A stretch of DNA of 64,000 nt from Pseudomonas lurida (GCF_013522705.1 NZ_JAAMRE010000005.1:62001-126000), one strand, 5' to 3'. Shown: positions 50,281-62,865, numbered from the stretch's first letter. Numbers and translations: made by a program. The notes: generated by a model from the letters alone, not told the origin.

Positions 50281-51318
50281 ATGGATGAGGCTTCGACACC
50301 CGTAACAGTCAAATCGGCATTCAGTAGCCTCAAGGCCGCGGGATATCCACGCTCATACATTGAGAAGCTTCTCCCTGACTGGTGGGACAATAGTCTGTTC
50401 AAAACCAGCGCCGGCGTACTTCAATTCGCCCTGATTCTCAAACAACGACTGGGCCTCGAAACAACCTTTGGCCAAGAAGGCCAACTACTCATCCAGACCC
50501 ATCCGCGTAGCGCCAGGTACAAGCGACGTGCGGACACCAAGGAGTCGGAGCTGAGTATTGCGGCAGGACTTGGCCTGGCAATTACCAAGTTGGCCCTGTT
50601 CTGTGCCAATACGCCGTATACGCCGCCGCCTTCCGATCCCAAGCTATTGCGAGAGAAGATTCTGGTGATGAGTGGCAACACTCATGTCGACTTCGAAGGG
50701 TTGTTGAAGCTTTGTTGGACTCACGGAATACCCGTGCTCTATTTGAAGGATCTGCCAAGGGCCAGCAAGCGCATGACCGGCATGGCCATTAGCATCGACG
50801 GCCGACCAGCCATTATCTTGGGCTTCAACAACACCCAGCATGCACGGCAGTTGTTCGTTCTTGCGCATGAGCTGGGCCATGTTCTGTGCAACCACCTCGG
50901 CGAAGGCGGCGTTTTGATCGACGAGGATCTCGCCGAGGTCACAGACACACTTGTCGAGACCAACAACCAGCGCAAGGATGCCGAGGAACGGGAGGCCGAT
51001 ACATTTGCATTGGCGCTCATCCGAAACGGTTACACAGCCCCATTGGCCTCAATGGGTCGTCTCAGCTCCGCCACGGCCATTGCGGCTAAAGCGGCTGTGC
51101 TTGGACGAGAGTTGGGGATCGATCCCGGCCATCTGATTCTCTCATATGCCAAGCAACACAATGATTGGGCCCGTGCAAACCAAGCACTCGAATACAGCCC
51201 ACCCCAGCCGAGCGCAATTGAAGTGGTCGGTCGGTACTTTCGCAAGGGCGTATCGCTCGGGACGCTAAGCTCCGAGAATCAGGAATACCTTTTGTCGATC
51301 CAAGGATTTGGTGAGTAA
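50281..51318 (+). CDS. ImmA/IrrE-family metallopeptidase
   Basis: A 345-residue protein. An N-terminal region of about 90 residues contains a helical segment (GYPRSYIEKLLPDWWDN). The zinc peptidase domain has HELGH at 196-200 and a downstream ligand Glu in EEREADTFALALI (near 237). The family cleaves repressors in response to DNA damage or phage signals. The stop at 51316-51318 is followed in the same frame, two codons later, by the PIN-like gene. The upstream gene is the likely cleavage target. Confidence 0.9.
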   Translation: MDEASTPVTVKSAFSSLKAAGYPRSYIEKLLPDWWDNSLFKTSAGVLQFALILKQRLGLETTFGQEGQLLIQTHPRSARYKRRADTKESELSIAAGLGLAITKLALFCANTPYTPPPSDPKLLREKILVMSGNTHVDFEGLLKLCWTHGIPVLYLKDLPRASKRMTGMAISIDGRPAIILGFNNTQHARQLFVLAHELGHVLCNHLGEGGVLIDEDLAEVTDTLVETNNQRKDAEEREADTFALALIRNGYTAPLASMGRLSSATAIAAKAAVLGRELGIDPGHLILSYAKQHNDWARANQALEYSPPQPSAIEVVGRYFRKGVSLGTLSSENQEYLLSIQGFGE

Positions 51319-51324
51319 AAAGCT

Positions 51325-51969
51325 TTGTATCTTCTAGATAGCGATGCCGCTCGCAAACTTTGCCAGTATCAACTCATTCATGAGCTAACACTTGCTCTGA
51401 ATTGCGCCCTCACGGACTTTGCAGTGCTGCCCCAGCTGGCCTTTCAGCTGCGCCTGCATGATCACCAGGCTGCATTGAAAAAACTCGGTTCTATTGAATC
51501 GGTGGCCTTAGCAGCAGAACTGATCACCAATGCCAGCATCGTTGAAGTCCGGGTAGAACACTCGAATTACGTTCTGAACTTCGAGCGCCCAGACATCGAA
51601 TCCGGCGAGGCAGTCTTGTTCGCCGCTCTGCTCCAAAATGCCCAGGACAGAATGATAAGTGGCGACAAGAGAGCCTTCGTTGCGCTTTCCAAGCTAGATG
51701 ATCAAGAAGTCACCCATGGAATGTGGATTCGCTTACTCTGCCTCGAAGAAGCCGTCCTGCTGATTCTGCGAAGCGATAGCTTCGAACAGGTATGTGCAAA
51801 AGTTCGAGCCCGTTGCGATGTCGACAAAGCACTGAGTATTGCATTTGGCATTTCACAACCGGCCGCTCAAAACTCCGTGTTTGAGGCACTCTCGAGCTAC
51901 CTTCGAGACCTACACCGAGATACCGGCGGTAATTGGCGGGATCTCGGCGAAAAAAAGGCCAGTCCCTAG
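51325..51969 (+). CDS. PIN-like putative RNase
   Basis: A 214-residue protein. YLLDSDAARKLC puts acidic residues D5 and D7 at the end of the first strand, IESGEAVLFAALLQ gives E95, and DRMISGDKRAFVAL gives D114. That is the acidic triad and GDKRA motif of PIN-domain nucleases. The proposed TTG start has GGTGAG nine bases upstream. The frame is the same as the ImmA/IrrE gene and open from its stop, so a former or recoded fusion is possible. It is the likely toxic effector of the three-gene module. Confidence 0.68.
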   Translation: MYLLDSDAARKLCQYQLIHELTLALNCALTDFAVLPQLAFQLRLHDHQAALKKLGSIESVALAAELITNASIVEVRVEHSNYVLNFERPDIESGEAVLFAALLQNAQDRMISGDKRAFVALSKLDDQEVTHGMWIRLLCLEEAVLLILRSDSFEQVCAKVRARCDVDKALSIAFGISQPAAQNSVFEALSSYLRDLHRDTGGNWRDLGEKKASP

Positions 51970-52038
51970 AGGCGAGCTCAACATGATCTGAGTGGCAGTA
52001 TCAGCCACCACTTTACGGCTAATAGCCTCATACAAGTA

Positions 52039-53850
52039 TTAGACAGCCTCAAAGCGATTTCTAAATTCCGTCTTCAAGAACTCGTACAACTCTTCATCGC
52101 GCCTCCAGAGATAGTGCCGGCACACACTATTTTCTTCATGCGGCCCGGCAACAGGCTGAAATCCATTCTCGATTAGCCGTGAAGAAATTCGTTGTGGTGA
52201 TTTAAGAAATTGGTGAGCAATTTCCCTATTGAACACATACTGTTGTTGAAAATCCTTCAGCGTGGACGGCGCGATTTTACGTTGATTGTTCTCAACCACA
52301 TGTGGGAGCAAGCCATTATTTATTAACCCGTACACCACCTGGTCTTTGACGTTCAACACACTAGCAGCGTCCTGAGCACTAAGATTAGTTGTCGTTTGAT
52401 GCGCCGTTAACCAGCGCTGTTTCCAACAGTAAAAATCATCACTCAGTAATTTATAGTCTGCAAATGACAGTCCGGTGTCGCATCGATACAATTCAACTTC
52501 ACATTTTGTCAAAGCACCCACGAAATCCAAAAACTGATTCTCGTCTTTCAGATAATAAGTAAACAATTTTCGAAGCGACAGATATTCATCAGTACCATGC
52601 ACCGCATCTGACGTAGAAAATTTCTGGATAAAACTTTCAGAATCTACAATCCAAGGGGTAGGATTACTGTTTTTTGAGTTATAGCCAACTAGGTACCCCC
52701 CAATAATAAGCGATCGGGCTCTCCGCTCACTTATCCCTAACCGTCGCGCCGCCTCCTTCAAACTTGCTGAGTTGTTTAATTTTTCAACAAAAGCCTTTGC
52801 TTCCTGGAGATCCACAACAGTGGAAATTTTGCCACAGTCATGCTGAATCGAATTAGATGAAACGAGCCCCTTTTCCACGAAAAGTTTCAGCTTCGAAGGA
52901 GGCAAACCGACGGAGTAGGCAACTGTTTTAATAGGCTTCCACCGATGAGACTGAATAGTTTCACGTGAAAACAGAGTTGATGTAGCGGTGAGCGGTCCTC
53001 GCCAGTTTGAAAGTAAATAGTTTTCGAAGTCGTCACGCAGAAAATCATAAACATTGTCTTTCAATTTACGAAAGGTAATATGGTAAATCTTTTCATAACA
53101 CACTTTAGGATGCCACTTATCCGCATCTCCAATATTGTTACACCTATCCAAATATTCATAAAAAGCGCAAGGCCACCCGAAAGCGATCTGGCCTGCACTA
53201 TGGCTAATTTTTGAAAGTTCCGATGCCAAAAATATGAAGCGGCAGTGCTTCCCATAAAGATTTAACGACACGAACCCGATATTTAGAAATAACTCATGTA
53301 AATTCCGAATAGGGAGATTGCACAGAATTGAATCATTCAGCGGCAGTTTAGAAAACGCGCGATTTTCCAGTAACTTTGAAAACCAAACATCTGAAGTTGA
53401 AGCTGGTGTAGTGGAATTATTTTTACGAATATCCTGATGACACAAACTACAGCGGAACGTCGTGAAAGCGCCAAAACATAGTCTCATCCCGCAGTGGTGA
53501 CAGGTATCGATCAGCAGCACTGAATGTTCAACGCAAAAACAGTAAAGCTTAAGCCCCCATGCATATTTCCAATATCCATGCTCGCCTAAACATTTTGGAC
53601 AATGTTTTGGGCAGTATATTGACATTGGATCAAAGCTCGCTCGGGAACTGCTTAATGATTTAACAGCGGTCACCCAAACCAACGGTGCGTTATTTTGCTT
53701 GTAAAAAGACCTCACCGCTTCATCGGTTAACTTTCTGCATTGTTTTATTAAGAACGTATGAGAATAGCCATTTGCAGTGGCCAGACGTCCTAGAAACCCG
53801 ACAAGGCTCTCATCGTGAAAAGGGGTTACTTTAACTGGCAGACTTAACAT
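52039..53850 (-). CDS. TniQ/TnsD-type target selector
   Basis: A 603-residue protein. The N-terminal TniQ domain opens with PFHDESLVGFLGRLATANGY. A zinc-binding block follows (C84, C87, C104, C106-x2-H109, C117, C120, C134, C137). A long C-terminal region has several predicted HTH-like helices (SLKEAARRLGISERRARSLI). TnsD proteins of this size bind a fixed chromosomal site; here that site is presumably the gyrB 3' end. The gene is visibly AT-richer than its neighbours. It is the last of the tns genes, 42 bases after TnsC. Confidence 0.85.
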   Translation of the reverse strand: MLSLPVKVTPFHDESLVGFLGRLATANGYSHTFLIKQCRKLTDEAVRSFYKQNNAPLVWVTAVKSLSSSRASFDPMSIYCPKHCPKCLGEHGYWKYAWGLKLYCFCVEHSVLLIDTCHHCGMRLCFGAFTTFRCSLCHQDIRKNNSTTPASTSDVWFSKLLENRAFSKLPLNDSILCNLPIRNLHELFLNIGFVSLNLYGKHCRFIFLASELSKISHSAGQIAFGWPCAFYEYLDRCNNIGDADKWHPKVCYEKIYHITFRKLKDNVYDFLRDDFENYLLSNWRGPLTATSTLFSRETIQSHRWKPIKTVAYSVGLPPSKLKLFVEKGLVSSNSIQHDCGKISTVVDLQEAKAFVEKLNNSASLKEAARRLGISERRARSLIIGGYLVGYNSKNSNPTPWIVDSESFIQKFSTSDAVHGTDEYLSLRKLFTYYLKDENQFLDFVGALTKCEVELYRCDTGLSFADYKLLSDDFYCWKQRWLTAHQTTTNLSAQDAASVLNVKDQVVYGLINNGLLPHVVENNQRKIAPSTLKDFQQQYVFNREIAHQFLKSPQRISSRLIENGFQPVAGPHEENSVCRHYLWRRDEELYEFLKTEFRNRFEAV

Positions 53851-53892
53851 ATTTTCCTCGTCGGGCTCAGATGGAGAAAACTCCCCTTTGAA

Positions 53893-54819
53893 TCACACAA
53901 TTACTTCGTAAGGCTCGCCCACGCCGATTAGAGGCCGAAAATCGAACTCGGCATTGAACGGACTGCGGTTTCGAGGAGCTGATTGCCAGACTTCGTCCCT
54001 GAATGCTGCGTCCAAGGCCGCGAGGTTTACCCCTTCAAATTGGCCGCTTTTCACCAAGCGAACAGCTCTCTCGAGCACTTTGACCAGATAGTCCAATATT
54101 CCAAAAGAAGCGAAGTAGAGGCGCTGTATCATTTCCTCGGTCACCAGATTTACCGATTCGACGGACAGCATTTTTTGCATGGCTTTTATAACGCCAGCAA
54201 ATTCTGGCCAAAATTCTTCGTCGGGCCTGAAGGGCACAAGTGTGTATGACGCAGAAAACCTCCTACGAAATTGGTCATTTGCACTTTTCAAGCCTTCCAG
54301 GCGAGTCATACCGATCAACACGACTGAAACCTTTGAGGTATTCAGCAGGCTTTTTATCCAATCACCCGCTTCATATGCGTCGCTGCGCTTGTAGTCGACC
54401 AAGTGCTGTGCCTCGTCCAAAATAACGAGCTCAACTCTTAAATTTTCCAGCAAAGTTACCACCCGCGAGAATTTTGCCTCAGCGGACTCGCTGTTCATGT
54501 TCGCATACGGATCTTTCAATGCTCTGAGCAATGCAGCACCGAGATTTTTCTTCGTGGGTGCAGATGGCATGTCCAGATACAGAATGGGTAAGCGCTCCAT
54601 TTCAATTGCACGTTCAGTGTTAACTGCATTGACGTACTTTTTCACTAGAGCACTTTTCCCAACACCGCTGGGACCCATAATGAGAAAACCCTGATTGGTC
54701 CCAGTTCTACGATTCTCCGTGTGAATATCCACTAACCTTGAAAGCGCTGCTTTTGCAATTGAGGTATTGATGAAGATCTTTCGCAGCGAAGTATCATCAA
54801 CCGCACCCGAAGCGTTCAT
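53893..54819 (-). CDS. TnsC/TniB-type AAA+ regulator
   Basis: A 308-residue ATPase: Walker A GPSGVGKS (49-56), Walker B VILDEAQH (D135, E136), and a sensor stretch VSVVLIGMTR. It joins target selector and transposase and enforces immunity. At 308 residues it is much shorter than Tn7 TnsC (about 555) and nearer to TniB of the Tn5053 group, although TnsA is also present. The ATG overlaps the tnsB stop. Confidence 0.9.
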   Translation of the reverse strand: MNASGAVDDTSLRKIFINTSIAKAALSRLVDIHTENRRTGTNQGFLIMGPSGVGKSALVKKYVNAVNTERAIEMERLPILYLDMPSAPTKKNLGAALLRALKDPYANMNSESAEAKFSRVVTLLENLRVELVILDEAQHLVDYKRSDAYEAGDWIKSLLNTSKVSVVLIGMTRLEGLKSANDQFRRRFSASYTLVPFRPDEEFWPEFAGVIKAMQKMLSVESVNLVTEEMIQRLYFASFGILDYLVKVLERAVRLVKSGQFEGVNLAALDAAFRDEVWQSAPRNRSPFNAEFDFRPLIGVGEPYEVIV

Positions 54820-56780
54820 CTTCCCCCCCTATCGAACCAAGACTGAGCATTAGACGTGTCCACGGATAGGTCAGGGATCTCAAAAGACTTTGCAGCCATT
54901 GTCATGGCGACATTTTCCAGCAACGTGGCAGGTTCGATGAGGGCCACAGGCGCACCGCCTCGATCACGCGTCAGCGCAGCTTTGCGACGCCGATCATTTA
55001 CCCGTTTGGTCTCTTTCGCTCGCTGGATGTCCTGCTGTATTTCACGCGAAGCGCGGAGGATGGCATCAACATCCGGATTCAAGGCTCCTGATATGCGCAG
55101 TTGCTTTTTAGCTTCGTTGTATAAGTCTCGGCTTACACCTACCAGGCGCTTGTCCTTGCAAGGCACCTGGAAAAAATATCTGCGCTGGTCGTCATACACC
55201 CAGACGTGACCTAGATCGTCCCGGTAACGTGCGTCTACCGTAAAATCGTTAGGACGCTGTAACTTCAAATCGGCTAGCAAATCAGAATGGTAATACTGGC
55301 CGTCTACCTCGATGCCGTAGTGGTGAATCTTAGGCTTTTTGCGGCAGGCAAGGATGGCTTCCAGCGCATCTAGATCGACGGGCATCTGAATTACAGATTT
55401 ACCTTCTGCCATGCGCCATACCTGATCAGGTGTCCTACCACGCAGACCCCGGTGCGGAGTCTGATGGTAGATATCCACAATCCATTTTGTGAGTAGCGCA
55501 TTTAGGTCGTCGAATGTAAGGCACGCGTTTTCCAGGGAGTCGTATTCGCCCTTTTCGGCAATATTCGAAAATGTGGTGCCGGGAAGTTGATGAACGAAAC
55601 CACGGGCAGTAGTACCAAAAAATCGTTCTACGGCACCCTTCATTTGCGGACCACGCGACCTCGGGTACAGAACCTCGATGCCCAGATCACAGAAAGCAAG
55701 CAACAACATTCCAGCGTGAAACTCCGCCGCATTGTCAGGAACCAACTGACGAGGTAAACCTCGTGCCGGCCAGCTGTTGACCACATGCGGGTAGCTCTCA
55801 AGCAACGAAGCCTTGGGGCATATCGCTTTCTCAATCACTCGCAGCACGCTTTCAGTATTGGGAGCGGCAAAGTGCAGGAGATGCGCCATCACCATGCGCG
55901 AGTATCGATCCAGAACTATGGTCAAATAAGGTCGGCCGATCACTAAACCGGTGTCCGGATCAATGAGCATGACATCAAGAAGTGTGTGATCGATTTCCCA
56001 GCGATGACAGATGCCATCGACTTGAAGCTGGCCAATGGCACGGCGGTGTTTCTGATTGGCGGTATGTTTTCCCAATCTTGCGGTGTCAACTAGGTATGGG
56101 TCTAATCCCTCTATAAATCGATAAACTGTCATCCGCGACGGGCAGGCTAAATGTTCAGCCTTTAACCTGCGCTGATTATATTCCTTGAGGCGACCTTGGA
56201 ATTCAGAAAATACTTTTGTCACCGGGTTTCTTTGATCGGTTAAGTAATGCTCATTAATTACATTGAGCAGTATTTCCTCGAGATCGCCATGTATCAACTT
56301 GTGGCGGCCCTTTTGTTCATGCTGGGGAACTAGAGCCGTTACGGACCTCCACTTGTATCTACCCAGCCAGCGCTTGACTGTCGCGATCGACGGAGCCTTC
56401 GCACTCGTTTTAACATCCTCCCAAACAGAATTAATAACCTCCTTAAGTTCTTCTTTTCTAGGAAGTTTTCCCGGATAACCTAGCAAAGCCTCTACGTATG
56501 GTCGCCTTCTCAATGCTTCTTCCGCATGTTCGGGAAGAAAGGTGGATAGATCTCGGGGTGCATTTTTTTGTTGAGGGGTGTAACCAAGCTTGGGTTGATC
56601 AGGGATCACGCATATGGAACGTTGCGCATACCCCGTATAAAATTCTTTCTCCCTCATCAGAACGGGCTCGCCCAGCTCATCAGTGAAATGCAGTCGTCGA
56701 TCAACGAGGTGCGAGCGGAATACGAGGTACCGTTCATTCATCGTTACAGCCAAGCCGGGATTAAGCGAAAAAATCTGCAT
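54816..56780 (-). CDS. tnsB: TnsB DDE transposase
   Basis: A 654-residue retroviral-integrase-fold transposase. The acidic triad is D264 in RWEIDHTLL, D349 in LVPDNAAEF and E385 in KGAVERFFGT. N-terminal DNA-binding domains and a C-terminal Mu-type domain flank it. GAGGGAGGG upstream of the ATG at 56780 supports that start over one 22 codons earlier. It cuts the 3' ends and joins them to the target. It overlaps the tnsA 3' end by 20 bases. Confidence 0.92.
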   Translation of the reverse strand: MQIFSLNPGLAVTMNERYLVFRSHLVDRRLHFTDELGEPVLMREKEFYTGYAQRSICVIPDQPKLGYTPQQKNAPRDLSTFLPEHAEEALRRRPYVEALLGYPGKLPRKEELKEVINSVWEDVKTSAKAPSIATVKRWLGRYKWRSVTALVPQHEQKGRHKLIHGDLEEILLNVINEHYLTDQRNPVTKVFSEFQGRLKEYNQRRLKAEHLACPSRMTVYRFIEGLDPYLVDTARLGKHTANQKHRRAIGQLQVDGICHRWEIDHTLLDVMLIDPDTGLVIGRPYLTIVLDRYSRMVMAHLLHFAAPNTESVLRVIEKAICPKASLLESYPHVVNSWPARGLPRQLVPDNAAEFHAGMLLLAFCDLGIEVLYPRSRGPQMKGAVERFFGTTARGFVHQLPGTTFSNIAEKGEYDSLENACLTFDDLNALLTKWIVDIYHQTPHRGLRGRTPDQVWRMAEGKSVIQMPVDLDALEAILACRKKPKIHHYGIEVDGQYYHSDLLADLKLQRPNDFTVDARYRDDLGHVWVYDDQRRYFFQVPCKDKRLVGVSRDLYNEAKKQLRISGALNPDVDAILRASREIQQDIQRAKETKRVNDRRRKAALTRDRGGAPVALIEPATLLENVAMTMAAKSFEIPDLSVDTSNAQSWFDRGGR

Positions 56781-57399
56781 GACGATGCCCTCCCTCAAGG
56801 TAGATGGGCGATTGGGAGCTGAGACTTTTTTCGAGATCCACGCCAATCAGTCCAAGCCCTAACAGTCTCCATGCTTGGGCATCACCCACCACTAAACACA
56901 GATCTGCGATGGTTTGGGGCTTCTCGGCCTTTATTCGGGACAGAAGATCTTGCCAAGGAGGTGTGCCCACAAATGTTCCGCGACGGTGGTAAAGAATCTC
57001 CAATACCGACTTGCTACGCGGCTCAGCCCAGATCACTTCATCGGTAACCACTTCGAAGCGGCGGCCACCGGCGGCGAAATGCGCTTTGGCTGCACTCAAG
57101 CGAGCGGCAGTGGCGTGATTTTTCCAGTGTTGAGCAGGTTTGATTTCGACCAGGATTCTTGAGCCGTCGAACAGCTCCACCTCAACATCAGGCACGTATT
57201 GCGCTGGCTGAATTCCTATTACGAAGGACTCACGGACGGGCTGGACTCTATAGCGGCGTACTGCCGGAGACAGCTCCAGCAGCCTAAAAAATCCACTTTC
57301 CAGGATGGATTCAAAGGGTACGGATTGCCCATTCTTAAGGGATGGAAAATACCCTCTGAAATGCCAGGATCTTCGGGTCACAACCTTTCGAACTGCCAT
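56761..57399 (-). CDS. tnsA: TnsA endonuclease
   Basis: A 212-residue restriction-endonuclease-fold protein cutting the 5' ends of the transposon. The catalytic pattern is intact: E in PFESILESG (residues 29-36), D71 in YVPDVEVELF and E85-x-K87 in LVEIKPAQHW. With TnsA active the element moves by cut and paste rather than cointegrate formation. It is the gene nearest the right end and first in the tnsABC-tniQ operon. Confidence 0.9.
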   Translation of the reverse strand: MAVRKVVTRRSWHFRGYFPSLKNGQSVPFESILESGFFRLLELSPAVRRYRVQPVRESFVIGIQPAQYVPDVEVELFDGSRILVEIKPAQHWKNHATAARLSAAKAHFAAGGRRFEVVTDEVIWAEPRSKSVLEILYHRRGTFVGTPPWQDLLSRIKAEKPQTIADLCLVVGDAQAWRLLGLGLIGVDLEKSLSSQSPIYLEGGHRHADFFA

Positions 57400-57532
57400 G
57401 TCACTTTCCTCGAAGCGAACGGTTTTCGGAGCGTCACGTACTGGTGAGCTCTACGGGAACGTGTGAGGATTTCTAAAGGGAACACTTCCCCCTCGAGAGA
57501 TCTCGCTACGGTCGAAATGCTGGGAGGGGATT

Positions 57533-57618
57533 GACAGAGCAACAAAAAAAGAAGAAATTGCGCGTGTTGTGTCTAAGCAATCACGAGCTGGTACTGTTTT
57601 TTCTTTTGTTGCTCTGTC
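57533..57618. repeat. Long inverted repeat upstream of tnsA
   Basis: GACAGAGCAACAAAA (57533-57547) and TTTTGTTGCTCTGTC (57604-57618) are perfect 15-base arms around a 56-base centre. The arms extend imperfectly through GGGA and TCCC on the outside. It lies in the leader of the tns operon and could form a structured RNA or bind a regulator. Confidence 0.7.
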
Positions 57619-57731
57619 TTCCCTCAGCAGAGGTATTTACATTTGGTTTACTCCTTTTGTAGTTGAAAAGCGAAAAAGTACTGGTGTAAGCAGGCTAAGA
57701 TTTTGCTCGAACAAAATCGTTTAACTGCTTG

Positions 57732-57772
57732 AATAAAGCGAGCTTCCGGAAACGGGGCTCGCTTTATTTTTA
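57732..57772 (+). terminator. Strong intrinsic terminator in the right-end region
   Basis: AATAAAGCGAGC and GCTCGCTTTATT perfect 12-base arms, a 13-base loop, then TTTTAA on the plus strand. No gene precedes it in that direction within 300 bases, so it may end an unannotated small RNA, or shield tns from outside transcription. Confidence 0.8.
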
Positions 57773-58080
57773 ACCGCCCGATTTTAATCCAGTCGTTTAA
57801 GCGGCGCAAACTTTCCGCGCCAAATTTACATTTAAAACCTTCCTCACTAGAACACACTAACTTACGCGATTTGATTAACAACTAAGATCAATAGTATTAG
57901 TTGTACGTGTAAGGATTTAAATAACAAGGTTATCAGTGTAGTTTCGCACCGATCTATTAGAAACCGTTCCTCACCAGAGAACTCCGGCTTCTCGCATGCC
58001 ACAATCCAGTACTGGATTCAAAACTGATAAGCGTGACCGAATTGAGGAGACATCCGCGACAAGGATTGCTCCAGCGCACC
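57773..58080. other. AT-rich right-end spacer
   Basis: I see no supported gene in this stretch. It probably holds inner TnsB sites and the tns leader. A minus-strand frame (57648-57881) has no ribosome site and spans the terminator, so it is not accepted. Confidence 0.4.
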
Positions 58081-58116
58081 AAAAAAAAGGCCAACCCGCG
58101 AGGGTTGGCCTTTTCC
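58081..58116 (-). terminator. Transposon-borne terminator behind gyrB
   Basis: GGCCAACCC and GGGTTGGCC arms with a GCGA loop, and eight A on the plus strand giving a U-tract for leftward transcripts. It lies 55 bases inside the transposon's right end and so now terminates gyrB, while gyrB's original terminator is at the far left. Confidence 0.92.
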
Positions 58117-58120
58117 TAGA

Positions 58121-58164
58121 GCAGCGAAAGCAGCATATTGGGAAATACAGCAGCTTTTCTGGGA
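58121..58164 (-). repeat. Candidate TnsB sites at the right end
   Basis: On the minus strand two related segments occur in tandem: one beginning CCCAGAAAAGCTGCTG (58163 inward) and one beginning CCCAATATGCTGCTTTC (58143 inward). They share a CCCA-n-GCTGCT pattern and resemble the left-end sites. Closely packed sites are typical of Tn7-like right ends. Confidence 0.6.
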
Positions 58165-58171
58165 TCCTACA

Positions 58172-58176
58172 CCGGA
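58172..58176. repeat. Target-site duplication, right copy
   Basis: CCGGA lies between the right end of the transposon and the gyrB stop codon and is identical to the left copy at 35629-35633. Confidence 0.92.
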
Positions 58177-58177
58177 A

Positions 58178-61703
<3,526 letters not shown>

Positions 61704-61723
61704 CTAGCTTCTGCTGGGCATGG

Positions 61724-62827
61724 TTACAGGCGCATCGGCATGACAACGTAAGCCGAGTCGTCGTTGTCGGATTCCTGTACCAGCGCGCTGCTGTTGGAGT
61801 CCGAAAGGATCAAGCGAACTTGTTCGGTGGTCATTACGCCCAGGACATCGAGCAGGTAGCTGACGTTAAAACCGATTTCCAGCGAGCCACCGTTGTAGTC
61901 AACGCCCACTTCTTCTTCCGCTTCTTCCTGCTCCGGGTTATTGGCCTGGATTTTCAGCTGACCATTGGCCAGTTGCAGGCGGATACCACGGTACTTTTCG
62001 TTGGAGAGAATAGCCGTACGACTGAATGCTTCACGCAGTGCCTGACGATCGCCCACCACCAACTTGTCACCACCTTTGGGCAGCACGCGCTCGTAGTCCG
62101 GGAACTTGCCGTCAACCAGCTTGGAGGTAAAGGTGAATTCGCCGGTGGTGGCACGAATGTGGTGCTGGCCCAGCACGATGCTGACGTTGCCGTCCGGCTC
62201 GGTGAGCAAACGCGCCAGCTCGAGAATACCTTTGCGGGGCACGATAACCTGGTGACGATCAGGCTGGCCGATGTCGGCGCGCATCGAGCACATCGCCAGG
62301 CGATGACCGTCGGTTGCGACGGCGCGGATAACGCCTTCGGAGACTTCAAGCAGCATGCCGTTGAGGTAGTAACGCACGTCCTGCTGAGCCATGGCGAAGC
62401 TGGTACGCTCGATCAAACGGCGCAGCTTGCTTTGCTCCAGGCTGCAGGTCAGCGAGCCCGGGCCTTCTTCAACAGTCGGGAAATCATTGGCTGGCAGCGT
62501 GGACAGGGTAAAGCGGCTACGACCGGCCTTGACCACCAGCTTCTGCTCATCGACCTTGATGTCGATCAGCGCGTCGTTCGGCAGGCTTTTGCAGATGTCC
62601 ATCAGCTTGCGCGCCGGAACGGTGATTTCACCGGGTTCAGCAGGTTCTTCTAGCTGCACACGGCCCACCAGCTCGACTTCAAGGTCAGTACCGGTCAGGG
62701 ACAATTGCTGGCCTTCGACCACCAGCAATACGTTAGAGAGCACCGGCAAGGTCTGGCGGCGCTCGACGACGCCTGTGACCAGTTGCAGGGGTTTCAACAG
62801 GGCTTCGCGTTGAATGGTGAAATGCAT
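61724..62827 (-). CDS. dnaN: DNA polymerase III beta sliding clamp
   Basis: A 367-residue protein forming the ring clamp that tethers replicative polymerase to DNA. It has three repeated clamp domains, starts MHFTIQREALLKPLQLVTGV and ends with the conserved hydrophobic-cleft strand YVVMPMRL. It is 20 bases upstream of recF and probably co-transcribed with dnaA. Confidence 0.98.
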   Translation of the reverse strand: MHFTIQREALLKPLQLVTGVVERRQTLPVLSNVLLVVEGQQLSLTGTDLEVELVGRVQLEEPAEPGEITVPARKLMDICKSLPNDALIDIKVDEQKLVVKAGRSRFTLSTLPANDFPTVEEGPGSLTCSLEQSKLRRLIERTSFAMAQQDVRYYLNGMLLEVSEGVIRAVATDGHRLAMCSMRADIGQPDRHQVIVPRKGILELARLLTEPDGNVSIVLGQHHIRATTGEFTFTSKLVDGKFPDYERVLPKGGDKLVVGDRQALREAFSRTAILSNEKYRGIRLQLANGQLKIQANNPEQEEAEEEVGVDYNGGSLEIGFNVSYLLDVLGVMTTEQVRLILSDSNSSALVQESDNDDSAYVVMPMRL

Positions 62828-62865
62828 GGTCTAGTCCCTTGCCTTAATAAGCTGCGCTGGTGTCA

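Noticed and set aside
57648-57881. 77-codon minus-strand frame in the right-end region
   Set aside because: It crosses a perfect terminator hairpin and has no ribosome site.
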